Below are positions 33,076 to 44,572 of a DNA stretch of 64,000 bases, piece after piece. Position numbers and translations under genes: made by a program. How positions within the stretch are numbered: position 1 is the stretch's first letter; every line of letters starts with the position of its first letter. The notes beneath the pieces are model-generated. The model was not told the origin of the DNA. It ran no database searches and was given only the letters and a program-made list of their open reading frames with translations. Source of the stretch: Phialophora verrucosa (Eukaryota; Ascomycota; Eurotiomycetes; Chaetothyriales; Herpotrichiellaceae); assembly GCA_002099365.1 (NCBI GenBank), contig MSED01000002.1, forward strand, positions 1,550,001-1,614,000, read 5' to 3'.

Positions 33076-34351
33076 TTGACGAGGGTCCACCGAAATCTGG
33101 GGGAGTGATACGGAACGAGAGAGACGCATGTTGCTGGTGTAGGTGCGCACAAGCGCTTAAAGGAGCTGTGGAGTGTCTGTTTTCACACACCTCAGGCAGT
33201 GCTTGCGAACAGAGGCGGCGTGATCCCCGGTGGCCACGCATGCTCTATGCAGCCTCAACTCTTTGTCTGATTTTACATTAAACCCACAGGGTGTCTTCCT
33301 ACTCTCTCGGTGCTGTCTTGCTTCGCACTTCTTGCCCCCTCCCCCTTTCCTAGGTACGAGGCCCGGGATCCCCACCGCAACGCGAGACGGGGGACTTCGT
33401 GACTGTCTCAGTACTCATCGCAGGGCATGACGGACTCAGCCATTTCCTACGCTTCCAAACGTCCTCTGCGAATTGCGGATCGAGGCTACAATAAATGAAA
33501 CATATGCAAATGCGTTTCCAGGTTTTTCCTTCTTTCTCGACTTGATTTGCTGGGACCGGAACCGTACGAATGATACGGTTGTTCAGGTGAAAAGAACTTA
33601 CTCCTACCATGACGAGAACGGTGCAAATGACGGATTGGTCAGGTGAAAGAACTCCCTCCCTGCCATGACGAGAACGGACCCTAGCCCGGCTCGTCGGCTT
33701 GCCATTGATCCATTCTACTTACCCTTCGCAGTTCCGTGAGCGAGCGACTCCAGCTTGGCTTCATCCCGGGGATGGTATCAGCTGTGCCTTGGACGGAGTA
33801 CCTACCCACATTCCGCCTTGTGTGTGCTGGCGCACGAAAGAATTAAAACGGCTCGGCCACCGACTGATGGTCCCGGTGTCCCGGAGGATGTGGTCCCAAG
33901 GGGCTACGCAGGGCAATGGCAATGGTCGGCGATTATGGACAATGCTGGATGAGGCTGAGATCAAATACTTCTAATGATGCTGTTTGTCTAGTTGGGAGGG
34001 GGTTCAAGCTTGTATCGAACTGTGGAGGCCACGTCCTGTCACTTTCTTAACCGAGCACGATCGATTCCTAACATTGCCCGCTCCTTCTCACTGCGCAAGG
34101 ATGAGCCACACCGACTTCTGTACCTGGGTGCACATTACGATATGGCACTCCAGATCCAACAGAATCTCGTTCCCCACTTCGCCTATGGCCATCGACGATG
34201 CTTGGTGCTTGTACATGAATCGCGATGCACTAAGGACTGTGTGCCATGTATAACACAGCAGCACGACTCAATATTCTCCAATACCACGTACGGATATAGC
34301 TTCTTCCGTCCTTTCCCACTTGGCCAGCACGAGGCAGTGCGTCTCAGGGCG
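33076..34351. other. Convergent intergenic region
   Basis: No gene was recognised. It contains a 56-bp imperfect tandem duplication at 33562-33673. Open frames reach 135 codons (33992-34399, plus) but overlap the NmrA-like gene end and show no domain. Confidence 0.5.
33562..33673. repeat. 56-bp imperfect tandem duplication
   Basis: Two adjacent units of 56 bp (33562-33617 and 33618-33673) share TCAGGTGAAA(A)GAACT and CCATGACGAGA blocks. A related (C/G)(G/C)AAATGA-type block precedes each TCAGGTGA. Differences are scattered substitutions with a compensated indel. Confidence 0.7.
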
Positions 34352-35555
34352 TCAACCACGACGCGGAGCAAATGGCCCACCCTTCGCGACTATATCTAGC
34401 GCCCGTTTGGTGGCCTCGTCAAAGTCCTCCTTCGGCAGGCCCAGGACCTCGTTATGCAGGCCTCGCTTCGACTCGTAGTCGCCGTCTCCGGGATAGAAGA
34501 CCCGGGCATACAGCAACTTCATGAACCCGACCCTGTCGCCCGCCCTCATCTGCTCGACCCCGGCTCGATACCGCTCCTTCACGTCCTCATACCCGACGGT
34601 CCACTCCTCCTCGCTGTCGCCCGTGACGCGCAGTACCGACTCGAACATGTCCCGCTGACTGACCAGAAACGACGACACATACATGTGCTCGTTGCGGAAC
34701 ATGGACAGCGTCGGCCCCGTGTCCGCCGCGTCCTCCGGCAACACCTTCAGACTGAGCAGCGCGGCGGCCGCTCGCCCGCACTGCTCCCACGTCGTGGTAT
34801 TGATGCGGGTGGTCCCGTCGCCATAGAACGTGACCTTCTTGCCGGCGAAGTCGAAGCCGAACGACTCCGGCGCAGCCGCAAGCGAGTATTCGTACCAGAA
34901 ACTGCACACGAAGCCGACCCAGGAACTGACGCCCAGGCGCTCGATTCGCTGGCGGGCCCGCACCCGTCCGTCACCCAGCAGGATGTCCTGCTGCAGGGCT
35001 TCGTTCGTCGGATCGCCGCTGTACTCGTTGGGGAGGATCCAGGGGACACGAGCCGCCGCGGCGGCGTCGATCAGTTTGTCCTGCGTGTCGGGCGGGGCGG
35101 TCACGGCCATGGTGATGATCAGGACGTCTTGGCCCGTGAGGGCGTCGATCAGGGACTGCGGGTCATTGTAGTCGACTTTCTTGACCGTGAGGCCCGCGGG
35201 CATGTTGGCGCTGGAGGGTGAGTCCGTGCGCGTGATGGCCGTGACGCGGTGGGTACCCGTTCCAAGGAGCGCCTTGGCCATGTATTCGCCGATGTGGCCT
35301 CCTACTCGTAGACGAGGGGACGAGAGTAAGCATCAAAATCAAATGGACAAACACACTATTTTCGGTGCGAAGTCCCTTTTAAGAAACTCACGTAACGTAC
35401 CTGCCTGTGAATCGTCAGTCAGTACGGAGTGAGCTTTGACACGAATATAGATGTTGGGAGAAGGTAGGCGGCTCATCACTTACACCCACGATGGCAATGT
35501 TCTCGACGCGGTTCTTGAACCCTTCCGGCTGGTCTTTTGCGTATTGCTGGGCCAT
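34352..35555 (-). CDS. NmrA-like / isoflavone-reductase-like NAD(P)-binding protein
   Basis: Probable NAD(P)-dependent oxidoreductase or redox-sensing regulator with a Rossmann fold. The best model has three exons: 35555-35484 (24 codons), a 4-nt microexon 35404-35401 (GCAG) and 35301-34352, together 341 aa. The joined sequence is ENIAIVGAGGHIGEY with a perfect GxxGxxG dinucleotide loop (about 24-30). It continues into TAITRTDSP, where the Arg suggests NADP(H) preference. Later landmarks are VDYNDPQSLIDAL, ILPNEYSGD and WYEYSLA. The intron ends are good: GTAAGT, then TGACGATTCACAG; GTACGT, then ACGAGTAG. Skipping the microexon breaks the frame or deletes the glycine loop. The catalytic Lys of true isoflavone reductases was not located, so enzymatic activity is uncertain. 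A TATA-like tract lies about 165-175 bp upstream. Confidence 0.85.
35401..35404 (-). other. Predicted 4-nt microexon of the NmrA-like gene
   Basis: GCAG is bounded upstream by a strong 3' splice site (CTGACTGACG branch-like tract, then CACAG) and downstream by a strong donor (GTACGT). Including it adds the Ala and part of the Gly of the GAGGHIG dinucleotide loop and keeps the frame. Coding length is then exactly divisible by three. Confidence 0.7.
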
Positions 35556-36145
35556 GTTGATGGTGGTGGTAACGAGTCAATCTCTCAGCAGGGACGGTGC
35601 TCTGGGGCTTGTTAAAGGGTCGTTTGCACGCCACGGTCCAAGACTGAAGGCAGATGACGTCCTTATTCGAATGGCAGTCCTCTGTGTTCTGGTCGCAATT
35701 TGCACAACGGAAGACCAGTATATATATATGCCACCTACTCGGTACTCCCCCCAGTAGTAATTACAGCAAGGCTGATTATTAGTCCCCGTCTTCGGCCATT
35801 GCATCTATATCCGACGGCCATTACTGAACTGGGAACGGGGAATGGGACACCTGCTGCAGGCGTCTCAGGCATGCTCAGAGCTTCGGGCCCGGAGATTCGC
35901 AAGGGACAGACGAGAAAGGCAATGGAGTTTGCAGAGGGCGATATCACCACGTCACGGAACAGGCATGGCGCGGTCCTCAGGAATACGAATTGCGGTCTAG
36001 CGCAGATCTGGACTCGGGAATCTCGGAATCTGAGAAGCCGATTGATTGTCTCGCTCAACCTGCTTCTTTGGTGCCCGGAGCACGTGTTCTGCCGAGATTT
36101 CGTGTCGTTTCCATGCCCGACTACCTCGTACGCGTTCACCTTTTC
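35556..36145. other. Intergenic region between NmrA-like and PPxY genes
   Basis: A tandem gap on the minus strand holding the NmrA-like promoter, including a (TA)n tract. A 179-codon plus-strand frame at 35700-36239 overlaps the end of the PPxY gene and has no domain. Confidence 0.45.
35719..35729 (-). promoter_or_regulatory. TATA-like tract upstream of the NmrA-like gene
   Basis: An 11-bp alternating TA run lies about 165-175 bp upstream of the ATG at 35555. It could act as a TATA element or be a simple dinucleotide repeat. Confidence 0.35.
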
Positions 36146-37192
36146 CTATATCACTACCCGCATGTTCGCATTGACTTGCTGCTGGACCACGATGCTGTTC
36201 CCGCTTAGGTCCGCCATGCCGTGCGACACCAATGTCTGAGACATCATCTTAGCTCGACGCGTGTGGACCGTTGCTGCGGTCAACAAGCTTGCCACAATCA
36301 AGTCGAGCTTGACTTGTCCGGCAGCCACAACGCAAACCAGTTGTGGCGAAGGCACGTTGAAGTCGATCATGGCGAGGACGTCGTTGCTCTCGTTGCGCAT
36401 CGCGGATCTGTCTTTGACCTGTCCATTTGGTTAGCAGGTTGCAGACACTTTTTCCCCTCCGGACCTGCTTCTTACCACCAGGTGTCCGCTTCGAGGAACG
36501 TCATCAAGAGATGTCCAGCCCTCCGGGCAGATTTCAAGCTCCGTCACTACTTTATTCCTCCACACTGTATAGCTTCCGGTCCGGCTGTCCCACCACAGCT
36601 CATAGCTGTCAGCCGGTCAACTGTCCTCAGGTCGGCGTCGTTCAAGGCGGAGTCGAGATATCATCATCTGTCCCTGCGCCAGTAGCTTCAAGCGGGGCGT
36701 AATGTCCGATACCACTACTGTTTGCCAAACATCCGTGCCTGGCCACCGACACGTGATGGTCAACCTGTTATATTCATCGACACTGGTGGGGCCCAGGGAG
36801 GCTCTCAGCGCATAGAATGGCCGGCTGGAGTTTGCGCCCAGTGCCAGTCGCTCTTCGATTGGGAATATGTGCGTCTGCGTCGTTCGGCACAGGTGAAGAA
36901 CAAGCTTCGAAGAAGAGGGTCTGGTCTGTGGCCTTGTTCCTGCCGTTATCGCCGCAAAGTACTCGAGATCATGTTCCGACGTGGGAGCCACTTGTTTCGT
37001 TGGGATCGCAGCTCCTTCAGTTGTGGCTTCGTCGTAGGTCGGTGGTGCATCGCTGTCATTGCTCTGGTCTGCCGGGATCACCACAGCTGCTTGGTTCGTT
37101 GTCTTTGGTCGAGGGGCGACAAATTGTGTCGCAGAGCTTGCCAGCTGCGCTGGTGCCGGCTTTTTGGATCTAGACGAGTTGCCGATGGGCAT
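36146..37192 (-). CDS. PPxY-motif protein with one in-frame TGA (readthrough, hidden intron or pseudogene)
   Basis: Starting at MPIGNSSRSKK, the frame runs 191 codons to a TGA at 36619-36617. It contains a disordered N-terminus with a PPTY motif (50-53) and then a globular-looking part. The same frame continues after the stop without interruption for 47 codons (PADSYELWWDSRTGSY...). It reaches a GTAAGA donor at 36475, then a CTGCTAACC branch site and GGACAG acceptor, and exon 2 (36418-36146) adds 90 codons ending in TAG. The downstream part (AMRNESNDVLAMIDFNVPSP, KLDLIVASLL) reads like a conserved protein and keeps phase across the intron, so the TGA interrupts what looks like one gene. A ~159-nt intron from AACAG|GTTGAC to CTGACAG would remove the stop and keep the frame, but it deletes protein-like sequence. 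I do not recognise the family with certainty; the second half is reminiscent of tubby/LURP-like fungal proteins. Confidence 0.6.
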
Positions 37193-37865
37193 GTTGAAGT
37201 TTTGCTGACTTGGCCAGAGTCTTAGCTGAGACAACGATGCACAAGAAGTGCGGCAGACAGTCAGCTCTCTCCCACTCGACGATGAGAAGCAAATTCCCTC
37301 TCTGGATTCTTGCACACAGATGTTTTGGCCAGCGGAGGCTGCTCAGCCTTATCGAATCAGGGGGTACACAACGGCTATCAACGATCTCCACCTTCGCTCC
37401 ATGTCTTGGCATCACACCCCTGTGGCGTTGAATAGTATGGCAACCCTGGCTCGCTTCGTGTCGTCGGAAGGAGTTGATTCAGATGCTTCCATCGAATCGC
37501 GGACTCGGACAGACCGACATTCGATCTTCGCCATCCTGATCGCTTACCAAAGTCCGCTCAGGGGGTCTTGCATGAAGGTCTCATTGGGTATGCACAGATA
37601 TCCTTACATTCTCCTTTAGAGCCAAGACGTCGCAGCCTACGATGAGAGCTGCTGGAAACGCTATCTCGTATTCCTGGCAAGTTCGCTATTGTCAGCCTCA
37701 CCGGTCTTGAAAATGGCCACATCGGCTTCCCGCGCGTACGTGCCAAGGTAGTTTTCCTGCGGAGGGGTAAGGATGAATCGAGAGGATATGTGAAAGCCTT
37801 GCCCGCGTTTGGTGACCGCGCCTTCTCTCTGACCTGACTGGACCTCATTTACCAAACGCGCAGAA
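37193..37865. other. Divergent promoter region
   Basis: A 673-bp gap between divergent start codons of the PPxY protein and the DUF7932-like protein. No TATA-like element, repeat or RNA gene was noticed. Confidence 0.45.
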
Positions 37866-40800
37866 ATGCAGTCGCGTGAGAAAATTCTCGTCGAAGCCAG
37901 CGGCAACCCTGGCAACCATGGTTTCCAGTATTATGGCCAGCGTGATGGTGTCGGTGAGTTATATGTCTCCTTGTGTCGTTACAGCTGCTTACTGCGATAG
38001 CTCCCGCGGGGAGACCTGGCGCTAATGGACGGTCGTCATGCGTTGCCACAATTGGAGAGGATGGAAAAGATATCTGCGTCCAACTGAAGGTCTCTGGAAA
38101 GCCCGGTACGGTCCTCGTCACGGGCATGAACAACTGGAAAGGTACAAGATGGGAGGTCAACAACGAGCAGATGCTTCTCCTGAACTGCAAAGGTGGAGAT
38201 GGAGGCAATGGCGGAAGAGGAGAGGATGGCCAACAAGGAGGCGAAGGGGCAAAAGGCCGGAATGCTACGAAGTACAGAGATGCAGAGGTGCGTTCTTCTC
38301 TGGCGTAAGTCGTGGCCGATGCTGACTACAACAGGATGGGCAACCTGGAGCCAGAGGCGGAGAGTAAGTGCAAATCTGTAGCGCTCGTGGTGTGTTGCTG
38401 ACTTGGGCTAGTGGTGGGTATGGAACTGATGGCGCGAGCGGTGGCAAAGCCGGAAATGTCTTTATTCAACTTGCCGAGGAAGACATGGACCTCCTGCTAC
38501 CGGTTTACTGGGATATCCGAGGAGGCAAAGATGGTGGCAGTGGTACGCACGGGGATCCCGGTGATGGTGGAATTGGAGGGCAAGGAGGTGACGGCATTAC
38601 CTGGTAAGATCTCACTCGCCGATGAAACCGTGGTTGCTGCCAGGAACTCATTCGACATAGGGAAGAGAGATACGGGAACACGGTCCATCAAAAGAGCAGA
38701 CCCAGAGGAGCGGTAGGTCCACACGGTCCACCTGGAAATCGCCCTGCGTCGTATCTTAGTGGAGGCCTGTCCGGTGCCAACGGGTCAAGCCAGGTCACGG
38801 TTATGCGTATGGATGGGACCTCCGCAACATACCCCTCAGGATATGTACTAAAGGTCGTCTCTTTCGATGTCTGCGACGAGAATCAGGATGGAATCAATGA
38901 GCCCGGTGAGCATTTGCTCGTGTCGAACATCAAGGTCCAGAACACCGGTGGCATGCCCAGCCCAAAGACCGCGGATATTGATGTTCTGATCCATGGCACC
39001 CACTGGCTTAACCCTATCGTCTCGGAGCCGGTCCGTGTCCCAAAGGATATCAAACCCGGCCAGACAGTTCTCGTCCCTGGGACACTGAAAGCCTTCATCT
39101 GGCACGAGCGATCAGCGAGGGGACCCGGTCAACTACTTCACGCCACCGACGAAGTCCAACTGATTGCGACTGCCACCAGACTTGGGAGGACTCTACCGGA
39201 CTTTTCTGGGAAGACTGGCATCGTGATCAGGTACCCACTGGAACTCGATGCCCCAAAGTACCTGGATTGTGTGGAAAAAGGCGATGAGGTGGTATTCTCC
39301 TGGACGGTAAGTCGCACTCAGGTATTCTGCAAGGTGTCCAGCTGACGGAGGAAGCTCCGCAACGTCTCGACAAAACCGTACGGCATTCAAAGTGCCCTGG
39401 CAAGAGATGCAGGCACCATTCTATGTGACCCAGGGCACGTCTTTGATTTCGAGAATGCTAGCGAAGCTGAGGCGCACAAAACAATTGACCTCCTCGAGGA
39501 GCTAGATCCAGGTTGTGAAGTACCCATCTTCCAGACTTTCAGAGTGTCACAGCGCGCTCTGGAATACGACGAAGCACACCTCAAGCTGGAGTTGATGCTG
39601 TCGGACCCTAACGCAGCCAGCAAGGGGGGCGGCGCCCTCTCGGCAGATCACCCGGAACATCCTCATCTTCGTCCCGTGGTTTGGTATGGAATGAGAATGC
39701 AGATTGCCGGGACGTATTCCTACAACCCTCACGCTTCATTCCTGCTGGTCGTCAACGCGTACACGGTCAACAAAGTCATCCACCAAGCCATGAGGTTTAT
39801 CCGCAACGAGTTGGGACTAGCTTACGACGTCTTCAACATCTCCGTGAGCGGCAACTTGGTCAGTCCTGTCACCGGCCACCATATCCTCGAGGACTACCAA
39901 GGCAAAAGTATCATACTGTTCACCAATGCATTCCCATACTTCAGCAGAGGCCAGCGGACCATTTTCGACTTTTTGGACCCGACGGTAGTGGGCGTGCTTG
40001 CACAAAGCGGAACAAGCATTACACTGTTTGGCCCCAGTCAAAGCTCGGAGACGGCCATTAAGTGGTCGTCAATGCTTAGTTTCCTTCGTCTCCGCCCCGG
40101 TGAGACCGAGGTTGATAGCTCTATTCGAACGAACAATCTCAACGAGCTTCGCAAGTCTGTGTACGACCGCGGCCACCACCACTTCGACAAACGATTGGCC
40201 AAACATGGCTTTGCCTCTCAGAAGACATTGTTCTCTGGTGGCGAGAGAAAACTCGACGCAGACGCTAAACAAGCGGCCCAGAAGATGACCAAGACATTCC
40301 CCCTGCGGCGGTTTACCATCCATGGAAATCCAGAAATCCAAGATTCTGCGAGCAGTTCGGGCTTCGTTGAGATCTACGAGGGTCTTCCCTTGGCGGCCAA
40401 GATCCGATATTCGCTACAAGACTTCGATGCCAACGGTACTGATATTCCAGATTTCAACAAATACGTCACCATTGCTTCACTGCCATTTGCCCTGCGGGTG
40501 GAGATGCTGTGGAATATTGTGAAGTCAGGAGCAACAGTTAGTGGTGTCAGTACAGTCGATCTGTACCACGTCAAGTCGACGGAGGTGCTCAAGACGGCCA
40601 TTGCTGTGACTGAGCAGCGCCTGATTAGTGACAAGGTACGGGCTGCCATCTACTGTCTCCATTAAACCGTCTCTTGCTGACCACCCGTCGCAGCTCTGTC
40701 GCGTGATCACTCTCTCCATCGAACATGATCTCGTTCACGAGTTCTCGCTCTTCAACTCCAAAGTTCCCTGGCCAGACGTGCTTCCGGGACCCGAATCAAT

Positions 40801-41362
40801 CAAGCAACTTCCTCTTCTGACGCAGTTTTTCACCATCAGCGCTGTCCAGAATGCTCAGCTTTCGTCCACTGAAGGCACGAATGCATTAGCACAGCTATTG
40901 GCAACGCTATCGGCATCACTCGCACCGACCAGCTTCGGACAGCTCGTCACCCAAACAATCCTCTTCGGTGCTGGGTCGAGGAAAGCAAAACTTCGACCTC
41001 AACTCAACACCCAAATCGCTCAGGTCCTAGACACTAGCTTTACCCCAGATGCGGCGGCCCAGCTCCGGCAAAACATTGATGCTCACGAGAAGGTCGTGAA
41101 AGCCTCGTTGAAGGCGGCAGGTTCGACCAGAAAGGGTCTACACGATATCATGCAGAAACGCATAGGAGAGTTTGTGGAAGACGGGTCAAGTACAGCGTAT
41201 TTTGATCTGCCACAACATAATCCGGTCTCGGGTACTGCTGAGGTTCTTCCAAGAGGGGCGCCGGCACAGAAGATGGCTCAATGGGAAGGCTATGTAAGGA
41301 AAATCAACGAGGATTGGGCGTTTGCAGAAGAGATGAGGAGGGAGATGGTCACCAGCGGTTAG
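37866..41362 (+). CDS. Large glycine-repeat protein, DUF7932-like
   Basis: A 1,063-aa protein in seven exons: 37866-37953, 38001-38287, 38335-38363, 38412-38603, 38661-39306, 39355-40635 and 40694-41362. Every junction keeps phase. The N-terminal ~240 residues hold collagen-like Gly-rich stretches (GGDGGNGGRGEDGQQGG, GGSGTHGDPGDGG) interleaved with beta-rich pieces such as LLLPVYWDIRGG. Around residues 290-420 an immunoglobulin-like section includes DVCDENQDGINEPGEH and IKVQNTGG. The rest is mixed alpha/beta (FNISVSGNL, IILFTNAFPYF) with a helical end. I recall this architecture as the fungal DUF7932 family, whose function is unknown. No signal peptide or membrane segment is seen, so it is probably intracellular. 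Exon 3 is only 29 nt and lies within the glycine repeat. The longest and most fragmented gene in the window. Confidence 0.85.
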
Positions 41363-42792
41363 TTGTCATGTACTGTCGCTTGGATTGCGGTTGATAGAGT
41401 TGCACATTATGGCTTCGAGCAGGTGATCTTACGTATGTGATTTGACATTTAATGCTCGATTGGCATTTACACCATGGCAGAAGCTGATCCTCACTACCGT
41501 GCCATTGTTAGTGTGTAGTGCGTGTGTAAGGCTATCTGCTAATCTTACCCTGCACCTCTTCGAAACTCCGAAATAATCCACGTGCAGAACACGGACGTCC
41601 ACATCTAGCATCTCATACCTCCCATACCTCGTATACCTCATGGCCCCTGCATCACGTCCGCCCCTCCCCTGCACACTTCGGACGGAGTACGCTCTGTCCA
41701 GCTGGCCAAATCAATCCGGATGATGCCCTCGCAATTCCAAACAAGGCACGAAAAATCTCGGTTCGCAAGATGAGAACAAGCCCTCGCCCAAGGAGAAGCT
41801 TCAACGGAGCCAGGACCGACCCCATGCCCGCGGCGGCGTCGATAAGGGAGGCGAATACGAGGAAGAGGGCGGAGACCAGGCGGTCCATGCACGGATCTTG
41901 GCGCGTTCGATTGCCCTGACCCCGACCGACCCCCCTTTTCTGCGACGCCCGACGTGGTTGCGTGCCGATTCAGCCTCACGGTTCAACCTCACGAATTTGT
42001 CCTGCGATTCCGATTTCGTATCCGGCACGACGCCCTCTGTCTGAGAGAAGACAGGGCGCAAGAGCTGCAAATAAGGATCCGGACTGGACTGGGACTTGTT
42101 TCTTTTGGCGCAGGTTCTAATTTCAGCAGGCCCTGGCGCTTTGTTCTCATGGCTTCAGCTACTGCCCTGTGTCCCTATCGCGTGCAGGACGGAGTAAGGC
42201 TGAGGAATGTCGCGGTAGGCTTCAGAACGGAGGATGGAATATGGAATACGGGGGGCGATGCCCTTTGGTATGGGTATGTATATGGGCGAGGAGTGAGAAG
42301 GCTATGCTCGTCTGTTCTGCTCGTTTGTCTGACGATTGGAACTGCACTACACGCAGCACACAGCACACAGCACAGACTTACTCTTCCACCCTCTGTTCTA
42401 TTCTGAGCTTCGTTCTCTCTTTCTCTCTTTCTTTCCTACTTTTGATCTTGCGGGATCTGGATTCGGAGGTTTCTCCCTTCAGCTTGAAAGAGGCAGACAC
42501 ACAAAGAGCGAGGGAGAGAGAGAAAGAGAGAGAGTGTGTGTTTGTGTTTGTGCATGGCTTGAATCTATCTCTCACTCACTCGCTCCATCTCGCCGTCGAC
42601 GGTCCCCGCGCAAAACAAAGCAGGCTGTTACCAGAGCACGCCAAACCCACTCACTCATTCCTGCCAGCCATCTCATATCCACTATTCCCGAACCCTAAGG
42701 CGCGAAGACTCGATATTCAAAACGAACCATATATCTGTCTTTTCACGGATTGCCATTCAAAGCCCACTACTCTCAGATCCGGTATACACGCA
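41363..42792. other. Intergenic and long leader of the second CYSTM-type gene
   Basis: Open frames up to 150 codons are present without domains. Near 42405-42445 a CT-rich tract occurs, followed at about 42500-42550 by GA-rich and GTGT-rich simple sequence. The tracts probably belong to the leader or promoter of the downstream gene. Confidence 0.45.
42405..42552. repeat. CT-rich then GA/GT-rich simple sequence
   Basis: A TTTCTCTC-type pyrimidine run is followed about 60 bp later by a GAGAGAGA purine run and a GTGTGTTTGTG tract. They lie 240-390 bp upstream of the CYSTM-like start codon. The complementary CT and GA runs could pair in RNA. Confidence 0.55.
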
Positions 42793-43086
42793 ATGTCCCA
42801 ATACGTCGACCCCTACGACACACCCAAACCCATGGCCCCGCCGCCAGCGTACCCGGGCAGCAATACCTACGCGCAGCCGGGCCCGGCCCCCAACGTCGTG
42901 GTCATGCAGGAGACGAACATCGACGTGATGGTCTTGCATCATGGGCAGGGGCAGCCGAAGCCGCAGCCCGTGACGCACGTCACGCAGGTGAATCAGAATA
43001 ATTACAATCGCGCGGGAGGGGACGATTGCGGGGCCGGGTTCTGTTGTGGGTGTTGTACGGCGTTGTTGCTTTGTAGTGTTATGTGA
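42793..43086 (+). CDS. Second CYSTM-like cysteine-rich tail protein
   Basis: A 97-aa protein with a Pro-rich disordered N-terminus (MSQYVDPYDTPKPMAPPPAYPG), a middle part with VVVMQETNIDVMVLHHG, and a C-terminus that packs five cysteines into a short hydrophobic end (CGAGFCCGCCTALLLC). The architecture parallels the 109-aa protein at 30497-30826, but the sequences are not similar outside the Cys-rich tail. Membrane tethering by the tail is inferred from the family. The frame is open far upstream; 42793 was chosen because the preceding residues are low-complexity translation of CT/GA repeats. Alternative starts cannot be tested here. Confidence 0.7.
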   Translation: MSQYVDPYDTPKPMAPPPAYPGSNTYAQPGPAPNVVVMQETNIDVMVLHHGQGQPKPQPVTHVTQVNQNNYNRAGGDDCGAGFCCGCCTALLLCSVM

Positions 43087-44572
43087 TGGACGTTCTCGCG
43101 GACGTGGTGGACATGGACATGAACATGTATGTCGCCTATTGCGCTGGCGCGTGTGGAGTGTTCTAATGATCGGATTATGTGTGCGTGAGATGTCCGTGCG
43201 TGATGGGATGCGCGAAAACGAACGAAGACGAGAAGCGAGGTGGCTGAGGGAGTCCGACTGGACTCGTTCTAGTCCGGCGGCATGGATGGCGTTGTAAGGT
43301 GTCTGGCGTGGTAGGCTATGCTATGGTATGGTATTGCATGTTAGGTCATGATATGATATGAGATATAATACTTGATTAAAGAGCAAAGAGGTCGCCGCTT
43401 TTTCGCCCAGGCGGTGGGCAGTAATGTATCACATATTGCAAAGCATGTAAGAGGTCATTAGGTATATGGATCACCAAGAAATCCAGCCAGTCACCCTATC
43501 TAGCTTCGTGGGTCATGTCGTCGTTGGTTAAACGCAGGGTCGTGCGCAGATTCAACCCCGGAATTCACAAGGCTGGGACTCGTGTGCTGGACGGGATCAA
43601 AATGTGGGAGACATCCATCCATCTGGCACATTCATTCTGTGTGCTGCACTGCTGCCACAGTCCATCCAAAAAGTCATTCCCTGTTCAGTCATTCCGTGTG
43701 CTCACTCCGTGTGGTGTGATTCCCTGTGCTGTACAGAGTGCTGTTGCTCCATTATTAGAGACCGAGGATCTCGTCCACGATCCCATCTTCGTCTTTGAGT
43801 GGCCTTATGAGAAGTAAATCCAAGCCCATCGATTCCATCACCAGAGTCCCTACCGGAACCATCCTGAGCCCAGTCGTTCCTGACTCAGTTGTGACTCCGT
43901 TGCGGGAGGTCATGATAAGCACAGCGAACACAGGCACGCTGAAGTTGCGCACGTCATAGCGGCAAGACTTGGTTGGTCTATATTAATACAGTAAGAAAGA
44001 CTTGTACAACCTCCAAACATTCGCCCATCCCTGCATCCCTTGTACAGAGTTCTCTGCGAGCTTCACTCCAGATGTGTGTCCATTTGGGCAGGCCATCTCA
44101 GGCCGCCGGCAACGAGGCGCAAGGCCCGCCCAACCCACTATCGACACCTGTTATGGTAGGCTTCGCGATTCGCGCTTCGTATCTAGCAAGCATTTGCGAA
44201 TACGAGCCTAGATGCGCAGCACAGTGGGACCGTGCCCCCGCAGAACCCAATACTGGTGCCTAGTCACGGTACTGTAGCAAGATACGTAGCTTCTCGCAGG
44301 AGCGAGCGAACATGCATAACTGGAAAGACATTGCCCTTGCGGATGTCTCTTGCTGTACCGTGAGATAGCGCTTGACGACCCGTACCAGACAGCTACGACA
44401 GTCTAGGATAATACCCTGTCTGCCTTACTGCCCGTCTGCTTGCTTGCTCACTTGCCCGCCATCGCTCCATACAATGTACAATGTCCAGAGCGTGTGTGTG
44501 GTATGAGTACTTTTTCTTCCGCGACTACGCCTATCTAACCACTAACCACTGACTCCCGACGACGACGGGACC
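43087..44572. other. Intergenic region
   Basis: A tandem gap between the second CYSTM-like gene and the alpha/beta hydrolase. Frames of up to 100 codons show no domain. The stretch 43610-43745 is built of irregular CATTCC and GTGTG-like words, but no regular repeat unit was resolved. Confidence 0.45.

Noticed and set aside
34454..35221. 255-codon plus-strand frame
   Set aside because: It lies entirely antisense to the NmrA-like gene and has the biased composition of a shadow frame.
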